Below are positions 1 to 6,700 of a stretch of DNA of 7,017 nt, in pieces. The DNA comes from Bacteroidales bacterium (GTDB taxonomy: Bacteria > Bacteroidota > Bacteroidia > Bacteroidales > UBA1715): contig JAISIO010000099.1 of the NCBI GenBank assembly GCA_031262005.1, positions 1 to 7,017 on the forward strand. The letters are read 5' to 3'. The notes below the pieces were generated by a model. The model had not been told where the DNA came from. It searched no databases and saw only the letters and a program-made list of their open reading frames with translations. The position numbers were made by a program, and so were the translations under genes. Every line of letters starts with the position of its first letter. Within the stretch, counting starts at the first letter, position 1.

Positions 1-52
1 TACTTTTACTCATGGTTATATTTTTTGTTTGTCGACTACAAGTATAACCAAA

Positions 53-90
53 AGGGCTGACTCTATTTCGGAGTCAGCCCTAATTTTTTT
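53..90 (+). terminator. rho-independent terminator of an upstream gene outside the window
   Basis: An 11-bp perfect stem (53-63 pairing with 71-81, GC-rich, GGGCTGACTC on the left arm) encloses a 7-nt loop and is followed after two A residues by seven T residues (84-90). This is the standard shape of an intrinsic terminator reading rightwards. On the minus strand the hairpin is followed only by a short T run, so any role in stopping cstA transcription from the right would be weaker. The gene it ends lies left of the window. A frame open from base 1 stops at 43-45 and another at 58-60, inside the stem, but too little is visible to call either as a coding end. Confidence 0.85.
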
Positions 91-379
91 GGCTACTATT
101 TTTTATCGGACAGCAATAATTTTTTATCTGAAAAACAATGTTTTAAGAGAAAAAATATCTACAAAACTTTCAATGTAGTTCAACCCACTTCGGGGTTGAT
201 GTGTGGAGTTAGCATTCAGTCCGTGAGCTGCGTTGCACTTGTGTATGGTTATTCATATTTAGCCCTGTCGGGCTATTGGATACCGTAGAGACGTGGTGCG
301 TTACGTCTCCCACTGTTTCAAACAAAGCGCAGAAACCGTTTTTTTGCAGAATTTTCAACTTTCAACTTTCAATTTTCAA
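91..379. other. intergenic region without a recognisable gene
   Basis: No credible coding sequence is seen on either strand. The left part (91-175) is AT-rich and contains two near-identical copies of ATTTTTTATC about 20 nt apart. The right part holds small hairpins and a heptamer array, listed separately. A plus-strand frame at 276-488 is open only because it reads through the heptamer array (giving FNFQLS-like residues) and then antisense to the transporter gene, so it is not called. The downstream (3') region of cstA lies here. No strong terminator facing leftwards is visible between 380 and 90, so the cstA transcript may run through the repeat cluster. Confidence 0.6.
180..309. repeat. 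cluster of short hairpins resembling a dispersed REP-like element
   Basis: Three inverted repeats lie within 130 nt. The first is TCAACCC/GGGTTGA at 180-186 and 193-199, with the loop ending in TTCG. The second is TAGCCC/GGGCTA at 260-265 and 270-275, with a TGTC loop. The third is GAGACGT/ACGTCTC at 288-294 and 303-309, with an 8-nt loop. The base composition is richer in GC than the surroundings. From general familiarity, similar segments (TTCAACCC...GGGTTG, TTTAGCCC...GGGCT and GTAGAGACG...CGTCTC) recur between genes in Bacteroidota genomes and behave as non-coding dispersed repeats. That identity is recalled, not searched. No transposase is present. The cluster could instead be several unrelated elements, or part of a structured 3' UTR. 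Confidence 0.5.
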
Positions 380-381
380 TT
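354..381 (+). repeat. four-copy heptamer tandem array (TTCAAYT) abutting the cstA stop codon
   Basis: Four contiguous 7-nt units start at 354, 361, 368 and 375: TTCAACT, TTCAACT, TTCAATT, TTCAATT. A degenerate fifth (ATTCAAT) follows one base out of phase. The last unit supplies two of the three bases of the cstA stop codon (TAA on the minus strand, 382-380). Short arrays of this kind are common near gene ends in Bacteroidota. The function is unknown. Confidence 0.85.
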
Positions 382-1828
382 ATTCAATCGGTTGTTGGAG
401 ATTTCGGCTTATTTTTTTTGCATACACACAAAAAATAACGGCAATTAGTGCGGTTATGGCAAGTCCTATTGTGAGCGACACTGTATAATTGAAGCCCAAA
501 CCTTCGGGTGCGACAAAAATATAGGTTGAAGTTACGGCTGTCATAAACAATGCCGGAATGAGCGAAATCCAATAGTTTTTCTTGCGTTTACACAAATACA
601 CCGTTATAGCCCACAGCGTGAATACCGCCAATGTTTGGTTGCACCATGCAAAATACCGCCACAGAATGTCGAATGGGAGAAAAAACAGAATTACAAATGT
701 AAGTGCAAAAATAGGCACTGCTACAAGCAATCGTTTTGAAAGTTTTTTCTGATTAATGTTCAAAAAATCGGCAGCAATCAACCGAGCCGAGCGCAAAGCG
801 GTGTCGCCCGAAGTTATGGGCGCAGCAACCACTCCCAAGAGTGCTAAAATGCCACCAAAGGTTCCAAGCCACGTTTTTGACACAGTATTGACAACTTCGG
901 CTCCGGTATTTGCATTTGCCGGCAACGAGGCGGTAAATTGCTGCAAACCGTCGATAGAGCCGAAAAACGAAGCGGCGGCGGCTGCCCAAATCAGAGCCAA
1001 AATTCCTTCGGCAACCATTGCTCCGTAGAAGCAGGGGCGTCCGTATTTTTCATTTTGTATGCAGCGAGCCATCATAGGCGATTGCGTGGCGTGAAATCCT
1101 GAAATTGCGCCGCACGCAATGGATACAAACATCATGGGGAATATAGGCAAGTGTTTTGGATGCTGGTTTTGAAGTCCGTCGGTAAATTCGGGAATTGCAG
1201 CACCGTTGGCAAACAAAGCTACTAAAATTCCTACTGCCATAAACAAAAGTACTGCCCCAAACAACGGATAAATTTTACCTATAATTTTATCAATAGGCAA
1301 AAGCGTTGCAAGAATATAATACGCAAAAACGACCAGCGTCCACACAAAAATGTCGAGATATTCGGCAGTCATGCCTGCAAGTAAACCCGCAGGACCCGAA
1401 ACAAAAACAGCACCTACAAGAATCATCAGAAACAATGAAAATACACGCATAAATTGCTTTGCTGCGTTCCCAAGTTCACGACCATTGAGTTCGGGCAAAC
1501 TTGCGCCGCCGCTGCGCACCGACATCATTCCCGAAAAATAATCGTGGACTGCACCGCCAAAAACTGTACCTACTACAATCCATATAAATGCCGACGTTCC
1601 GAACATAATTCCCATAATGGCACCAAAAATAGGACCTAAGCCGGCAATGTTCAAAAATTGGATTAAAAACACACGCCACCAAGGCATGGGAACGTAATCT
1701 ACGTTGTCGGTCATGGTGTAGGCAGGCGTTTTTCTATTGGTGTCGATTCCGAAAATTTTTTCGGCATATTTTCCGTAAAAAATATATCCGACAATTAAAA
1801 CCACAAGGGAGATGCAAAAACTTATCAT
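380..1828 (-). CDS. cstA: CstA-family carbon-starvation transporter (short form)
   Basis: The 482-residue protein is an inner-membrane permease of the CstA family. Enterobacterial members have been linked to uptake of peptides and of pyruvate when carbon is short; the substrate here cannot be read from the sequence. Evidence is a dense series of about 12-13 hydrophobic helices and recognisable family blocks. These are FLNIAGLGPIFGAIMG (58-73), GAVHDYFSGMMSVRSGG (92-108), GFHATQSPMMARCI (244-257), the following RPCFYGAMVAEG (264-275) and PITSGDTALRSARLIAAD (337-354). At 482 residues it is well below the roughly 700 of Escherichia coli CstA, as usual for the Bacteroidota branch, and it appears complete: it starts at an ATG with MISFCISLVV and ends in PIE before TAA. 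It is transcribed alone, divergently from the sigma factor gene. Its stop lies in a heptamer array and its leader crosses an octamer array. No Shine-Dalgarno sequence is seen, as expected for the phylum. The family call is firm; the substrate is open. Confidence 0.93.
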   Translation of the reverse strand: MISFCISLVVLIVGYIFYGKYAEKIFGIDTNRKTPAYTMTDNVDYVPMPWWRVFLIQFLNIAGLGPIFGAIMGIMFGTSAFIWIVVGTVFGGAVHDYFSGMMSVRSGGASLPELNGRELGNAAKQFMRVFSLFLMILVGAVFVSGPAGLLAGMTAEYLDIFVWTLVVFAYYILATLLPIDKIIGKIYPLFGAVLLFMAVGILVALFANGAAIPEFTDGLQNQHPKHLPIFPMMFVSIACGAISGFHATQSPMMARCIQNEKYGRPCFYGAMVAEGILALIWAAAAASFFGSIDGLQQFTASLPANANTGAEVVNTVSKTWLGTFGGILALLGVVAAPITSGDTALRSARLIAADFLNINQKKLSKRLLVAVPIFALTFVILFFLPFDILWRYFAWCNQTLAVFTLWAITVYLCKRKKNYWISLIPALFMTAVTSTYIFVAPEGLGFNYTVSLTIGLAITALIAVIFCVYAKKISRNLQQPIE

Positions 1829-1843
1829 AATTATTTAGTTTGG

Positions 1844-1914
1844 AAGTTAGAAAGTTGGTAAGTTAAAAAGTTAGGATAGTAACAAGTCGAAAACTTGCAA
1901 ACTTGCAAACTTAT
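1844..1914. repeat. pair of opposed octamer arrays in the cstA leader
   Basis: AAGTT recurs at 1844, 1852, 1860 and 1868, giving four 8-nt units of the form AAGTTNNN. Fifteen bases after the end of that array (1875), the reverse complement AACTT recurs at 1892, 1900 and 1908, in units AAACTTGC, AAACTTGC, AAACTTAT. Both arrays keep an exact 8-nt period, and their cores are complementary, so they can pair in several registers. The right array contains the candidate cstA -7 element. The left array would lie inside the cstA 5' UTR. Confidence 0.85.
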
Positions 1915-1936
1915 AACAAATAATATTTCCATGCAA
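1906..1936 (-). promoter_or_regulatory. candidate Bacteroidota-type promoter for cstA
   Basis: On the minus strand the bases at 1913-1906 read TAAGTTTG, an exact match to the Bacteroidota -7 consensus TAnnTTTG. A TTG (1936-1934) lies 20 nt upstream, within the 17-23 nt spacing usual for the -33 element. Transcription would start near 1899, giving a leader of roughly 70 nt that crosses the octamer arrays. The -7 element is built from a repeat unit, so a chance match is possible. Confidence 0.5.
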
Positions 1937-1941
1937 CCATA

Positions 1942-1968
1942 TTGAATGAATAAAAAGTCTTATGTTTG
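1942..1968 (+). promoter_or_regulatory. candidate Bacteroidota-type promoter for the sigma factor gene
   Basis: TATGTTTG at 1961-1968 matches the TAnnTTTG -7 consensus exactly. A TTG at 1942-1944 sits 16 nt upstream, one base shorter than the usual 17-23 nt. Initiation would fall near 1975, leaving about 20 nt before the ATG at 1997. This placement puts the earlier in-frame ATG (1946) upstream of the transcript and helps to choose the start. Confidence 0.45.
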
Positions 1969-1996
1969 CGCAAAGTTTTTCAATTACAAAAAATCG

Positions 1997-2542
1997 ATGG
2001 GTAATTCTTCTGCGGAAAAATCGGAACAACAATGGGAAACATATTTCCAGTCTCTTTACACACAATACTATTCTGCATTATGTGTATTTGCCGCATCTAT
2101 TTTGCAAGACAACGATGAAGCCGAAGAAATGGTGCAAACCGTATTTCTGAAACTGTGGGAACAAAAAGAAAGCATTGAAAGCATTACGTCGATAAAAGCC
2201 TATTTGTATCGCGCCGTAAAAAACACGTGTTTAAATCAACTGAAACGCCAAAAAATTGCTTCAATATATGTTAATTCGGCGTATGATGAACTAAAAGAAA
2301 TAGAAGCCAACCACATAGACCCCTATTTAACCACCGAATTGCAGGAACGCATACACAATGCTATTCAAGCACTCCCCGAACGATGTCGCGAAGTATTTGA
2401 ATTAAGCCGGTTTGAAAACAAAAAAAATAAAGAAATTTCCGAAATGTTAGACATATCGCTCAAAGCAGTGGAAGCAAACATTACAAGAGCGTTGCAGAGC
2501 TTAAAAAAACAATTCGGTGATTTTTTACATTTAAAAAAATAA
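1997..2542 (+). CDS. ECF-type RNA polymerase sigma factor, FecI-like (Bacteroides expansion family)
   Basis: The gene encodes an alternative sigma factor of the extracytoplasmic-function class, which directs RNA polymerase to a small regulon when released by its anti-sigma partner. From the ATG at 1997 it has 181 residues. The sigma-70 region 2 core contains DEAEEMVQTVFLKLWEQKES (about residues 41-60), followed by SIKAYLYRAVKNTCLNQLKR. Region 4 begins with ALPERCREVFELSRFE (about 125-140) and carries the helix-turn-helix NKEISEMLDISLKAVEANIT. Nothing in the core is missing. The frame is open back to an ATG at 1946, which would add MNKKSYVCAKFFNYKKS. I prefer 1997 because the added residues do not look like the family and because a good -7 element (1961-1968) overlaps them. 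The fecR-like gene follows 55 nt later on the same strand, so the two probably form one operon. Sigma factors of this type often activate their own promoter. Confidence 0.92.
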   Translation: MGNSSAEKSEQQWETYFQSLYTQYYSALCVFAASILQDNDEAEEMVQTVFLKLWEQKESIESITSIKAYLYRAVKNTCLNQLKRQKIASIYVNSAYDELKEIEANHIDPYLTTELQERIHNAIQALPERCREVFELSRFENKKNKEISEMLDISLKAVEANITRALQSLKKQFGDFLHLKK

Positions 2543-2580
2543 TACCACATAGGGTATAGGGAATACCGATTGTCTTACCC
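2542..2580 (+). other. alternating short inverted repeats in the sigma/anti-sigma gap
   Basis: The central GGTAT (2553-2557) can pair with ATACC on the left (2542-2546, overlapping the sigma stop codon) or with ATACC on the right (2563-2567). A further TACCC at 2576-2580 can pair with GGGTA (2552-2556). The arms are only five bases, so stable folding is doubtful. The mutually exclusive pairings just ahead of the anti-sigma start codon are recorded as a possible translational or operator element. Confidence 0.25.
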
Positions 2581-2597
2581 GTATACACGCCAAAACG

Positions 2598-3554
2598 ATG
2601 AACGAAGAACTCATAATAAAATACTTATCACAGCAGGGTAGCGACGATGAACATCGTGCTCTACTTGCGTGGGTTCGCCAGTCCGACACCAACCTTCAAG
2701 AATTTATAAGTTATTGCGCTACGTGGCACGCCGCTGCCGACAGCACTCATTTCGATGCCGATGCCGCTTTTGCTCGATTTACAGCCTCAACACATCAGGC
2801 AAGCGAAAAAAAACGCATAGTGTTTTGGAAACCTTTAATGGCAGTAGCTGCCGTTGCAATGCTTTTTGTAGGATTATTCTTTTTGTACACGCCACAGCAA
2901 CAACAAGAGTTTGTAACTGTTGCCAATTCTGATACAAAACCACAACAAGTAATTTTACCCGACAATTCCGAAATTATTTTACAGCAAGGAGCTCAGATAA
3001 CCTATCCTACTCAGTTTGCCGACGACAATCGGGCAATACAAGCACAAGGGGTGTTGTACTGCAAGATAGCTCGCAACGAGCAGGCTCCTTTTACCATTGA
3101 TTGTAACGAATTTTCGGTAGAAGTGCTTGGGACGGAATTCATGGTGGGAACCGAAGCGAATAATGGTCATGTAATTGTGGAAACCGGCAAAGTGCGAGTG
3201 CACAATACAAACACCAAGGAATTTGCAGAAATAACTGCGAACGAACGGGTTGATATAAAACAATACGGTGTGCGAAAAACGCGCAACAACGATGCAAACT
3301 TTCATTCATGGAGTACCGGTTTGTTGAAATTTTCAAACACACCACTCTCGCAAGTTTTTGCGGATTTGCAACGTCATTACAACTGTAACATCACCGTTAC
3401 CGATGCTGTTATACACTCATGCAAAATGACTGGGACCTATCAAGATATGGAATTAAACGAAATATTGGAAATTATACATTCGGCATTTCCTCATATACAA
3501 TTTACTCTATCGCATGGTGCCGACAATGCCGACGAAATAACAGTTCATCTCTAA
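2598..3554 (+). CDS. FecR-family transmembrane anti-sigma factor
   Basis: This 318-residue protein is the expected partner of the sigma factor encoded just upstream: the cytoplasmic N-terminus binds sigma, one helix crosses the inner membrane, and the periplasmic part senses a signal, classically from a TonB-dependent receptor. Residues 1-75 form a polar, helix-rich segment with no signal peptide. A single hydrophobic helix spans about 79-97 (PLMAVAAVAMLFVGLFFLY). The FecR domain follows, with VILPDNSEIILQQGAQITYP (118-137), the GVLYCKIARNEQAPF stretch (151-165) and the hallmark VEVLGTEFMV (174-183). A DUF4974-like C-terminal domain starts near 242 (LLKFSNTPLSQVFADLQRHY, 242-261) and runs to the end. 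Length and order fit the Bacteroidota FecR family and the gene looks intact. A strong terminator 51 nt after the stop ends the operon. No SusC/SusD or other TonB-dependent receptor follows, so the cognate signal source is not encoded next door. Confidence 0.92.
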   Translation: MNEELIIKYLSQQGSDDEHRALLAWVRQSDTNLQEFISYCATWHAAADSTHFDADAAFARFTASTHQASEKKRIVFWKPLMAVAAVAMLFVGLFFLYTPQQQQEFVTVANSDTKPQQVILPDNSEIILQQGAQITYPTQFADDNRAIQAQGVLYCKIARNEQAPFTIDCNEFSVEVLGTEFMVGTEANNGHVIVETGKVRVHNTNTKEFAEITANERVDIKQYGVRKTRNNDANFHSWSTGLLKFSNTPLSQVFADLQRHYNCNITVTDAVIHSCKMTGTYQDMELNEILEIIHSAFPHIQFTLSHGADNADEITVHL

Positions 3555-3605
3555 TTTTTCTCATATACTCATAATACACACACAAAGAATACTGTTATTT
3601 CGCTT

Positions 3606-3639
3606 AGATCCTTGCTTTGTTCAAAGCAAGGATCTTTTT
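3606..3639 (+). terminator. rho-independent terminator of the sigma/anti-sigma operon
   Basis: A perfect 14-bp stem (AGATCCTTGCTTTG at 3606-3619 against 3622-3635) closes on a two-base gap, in practice 13 bp with a GTTC tetraloop. It is followed immediately by TTTTT (3635-3639) and a further T run after one A. It lies 51 nt after the fecR-like stop codon and 89 nt before the next start codon. It should therefore insulate the large sensor gene from the sigma/anti-sigma transcript. The reverse strand lacks a comparable T run next to the stem. Confidence 0.93.
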
Positions 3640-3727
3640 ATTTTTAATTCACAACAAAAACCACAGTTTTATTTCCGATTCTCAATTATTTTCCCTAACA
3701 TTGCAGTTCATTTTTTTTCTAAAATTG

Positions 3728-6700
3728 ATGAAGAAATTTACCTCCCTCTGTATTGTATTTCTATTGACTATTGTTGCGCTGCACACGCAAGCACAAAGAC
3801 TTATATTTGAGCGTATTTCAATGGCGCAGGGAATTTCGCAGCATAGTGTGAATGCTATTATTCAGGATAGCACGGGTTTTTTATGGTTTGCTACAAACGA
3901 TGGTTTGAATAAATACGATGGATATGAATTTCGGATTTTTAAGCCTATTCCGGGTAACCCACATTCTATTTCGGGCAATAAAATTACAGCACTTTTGCAA
4001 GATAGCGAGGGAAAAATTTGGATAGGATTAGACGACGGATTAAATATATTCGATACTCGTACCGAAACATTCTCACAATTTAAAAACGAACAGGGCAACA
4101 ACCGTTTTACACATAAAATCTTCGATATTTTTGAAGATAGTGAAAAAAATGTGTGGATTGCAAGCAACGGCGGCGGTTTGTTTTGTTTCGATAGAAAAAC
4201 CGAAACTTTTTGCAATTTTACCCACAATCCGCACGACCCTACCAGCATAGCAAGTAATGTAGTAAGAGCTATCAGCCAAGATAAGTACGGCACTATTTGG
4301 GTGGGCATGAATGCCGTTAAGGCACTCAATAAATTTGACCTCAAAACTAAAAAATTCACCACACTACCTTTTGCCGAAACAGACGTTATGAGTATTCATT
4401 GCGATAGTTATGGACAGTTATGGATAGGAACTTATAATTTGGGTTTTGTGATTATAAATCCCAAAACAGAAACCGAAATTGCTGGCGACAACAAACGCTT
4501 GACAAGCAACACGGTGTGGTCGTTTTACGAAGACTCTGCAAGACAACGAATGTATGTTGCTACCCGCGACGGTGGGTTGAACATTTTTCACACGCAAACA
4601 CATACATTTTTGACTTCATATCAAGCAACTCAATCCGATTTTTCGCTTTCATCAAATCTCATACTTTCGGTATACAAAGACAGATCGGGCGTGCTGTGGG
4701 TAGGCACAGAAAACGCTGGATTGAACAAAAGTAATACCCAACGAAAAAATTTCAAAACCCTGAGAACTCAGAATGGAATGGCTTTAACCAATGTGTTTTC
4801 GATTATTGACGATGAACATAATATGTGGATTGGCACAAGAGGCGATGGATTACACTCTATTTCAAAAGCAACGAAAACAATTCATACGTTTAATTCCGTG
4901 AGTAAGAAAATTAATACTATGATTTACGACCCTCGCGGATTTTTCTGGATTGGCACCGAAGGCGACGGACTTTTACGATTCAACCCTAATACTCGCCACG
5001 TAGAACAATTCAAAGAAAATCCCGACAATGCAAATGCACTATCGAACAATGCGATAAAAAGCCTATTTTTAGATAAAAACAATATACTCTGGATAGGTAC
5101 TTACGGCGGCGGTTTGTGTAAATACGATTATACGACTAAAAAGTTCACTACTATTCCTATTTCTGACAATGCCGACAGGAACGTGGTGTGGTGCATAGCG
5201 CAGGACAATGAGGAGATTATGTGGATAGGGACAAAGAATCTCGGTTTACTCCGGTATGACCCCAAAACCAATAATAAACAATTTTTCACACGCAACTTAA
5301 ACAAAGAACATACGATCTCACACAACGAGGTATCCGATATTTTAATAACCGGAAATGGCGATTTATGGGTAGGCACAAGCGGTGGCGGCATCAATAAATT
5401 TAACAAAGTAACGAATTCTTTCATAACTTTTTCGCGTAAAAACGGTTTGCCAAACGATGTAATTGCATCATTACAGGAAGACAATCACGGAGATATTTGG
5501 GTAGCTACCGATTTTGGTCTGGCAAAATTCGACCCTAAACGCATGATCTGCACCAATTACTATAAAATTGACGGTTTGGCAAGTAATTCATTCAATCAAG
5601 GTGCACGTTACAAAAACTCTCAAGGCGAACTGTTTTTCGGAGGAAACACTGGTGTCTCTCGATTTTTACCCGATAGCATCAGTAATACTCTTGATTTTGG
5701 CAATGTTGTACTTACCGATTTAAAAATTTTCAATCAATCAATAACCGTTGGCGAAGAGATTGACGATAGAGTAATTTTGGAAAAAGCCTTGCGTTTTCTC
5801 GATCACATAGAATTATCGTATAAAGAAAGTTTTTCAATAGAATTTGCCAACTTAGATTTTGTAGCTCCGGAAAAAATTCAATACAAATACCGTTTAGACG
5901 GCTTTGATAAAGACAGCGTATGGCAATACACCGATGCCAATAAGCGATTTGCAACCTACACGAATTTACCCGGACGAACCTACACGTTTGAAGTAATGGC
6001 AACCAACAGCGACGGAGTGTGGAGCAACCAATGCGCTCGCCTTACCATAACAATAATCCCCCCCTTCTGGCGCACTACATGGTTTTACTCTCTTATCATT
6101 ATTATGCTGATATTCGGCGTGTATGGGTTCGTGAAAATTCGCGAAAGAAATTTCCTTGACGAAAAAGAGAAATTAGAGCAAATGGTAAACGAACGCACCA
6201 AAGAAATTGAAGAACGGCGTAAAGAAATTGAAGTACAAAAAGATTTACTCAGTCAAAAGCATGCCGAATTACTCAATTCCAATAAACAGATACAGGATAG
6301 TATCAATTATGCAAAACGCATACAAGAAGTTATATTGCCACGGGCATCGGAAATAGAGAAATACTTACCCAACTCATTCGTTTTCTTCAAACCTCGAGAT
6401 GTGGTAAGTGGCGATTTCTACTGGATTTCAAAACAAAACGACGATTTATATGTAGCAGTAGCCGACAGTACCGGACACGGTGTGCCGGGAGCATTCATGT
6501 CGCTTATTGGAAGTACTTTGCTCAACGAAATTACTCACAATGCTCGCAATCAGCACCCTGTAGCAATTCTTGAGAAAATGAATAAAGGAATAATGAAAGC
6601 ACTAAAACAAAAACGTGGCGACCAAATTGAATCACAAGACGATAGCGTAGATATTACCTTGTGTAAAATAAACAAGGTGGAGCGAACGGTACAAATCGCA

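Noticed and set aside
13..50. 8-bp inverted repeat TGGTTATA/TATAACCA at 13-20 and 43-50
   Set aside because: It is AT-rich, has a 22-nt loop and sits at the window edge. It could be chance and cannot be tied to any gene.
315..345. Possible rightward terminator: GTTTC/GAAAC followed by seven T residues
   Set aside because: The stem is only 5 bp with a 12-nt loop and is separated from the T run by two bases. There is no gene to its left for it to serve.
276..488. Plus-strand open frame of 70 codons
   Set aside because: It reads through a hairpin, the heptamer array (giving FNFQLS-type residues) and the antisense of the cstA end. There is no protein-like composition or start context.
2979..3305. 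Minus-strand open frame of 108 codons
   Set aside because: It lies antisense to the FecR domain, whose own frame is strongly supported.
3696..3703. TAACATTG as a -7 element for the large sensor gene
   Set aside because: It has one mismatch to TAnnTTTG and no TTG at 17-23 nt upstream. The sensor must have its own promoter because of the terminator at 3606-3639, but I cannot place it.
3862..4362. Minus-strand open frame of 166 codons
   Set aside because: It is antisense to the clear propeller repeats of the large sensor. It has no recognisable domain and ends inside that gene.
5128..5484. Minus-strand open frame of 118 codons
   Set aside because: It is antisense to propeller motifs 11-13 of the sensor, a shadow of the repeat coding pattern.
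3868..5650. Propeller repeats considered as DNA-level tandem repeats
   Set aside because: The units vary between about 39 and 49 codons and share only protein motifs. The nucleotide sequences have diverged, so this is a protein repeat and not a recent DNA duplication.
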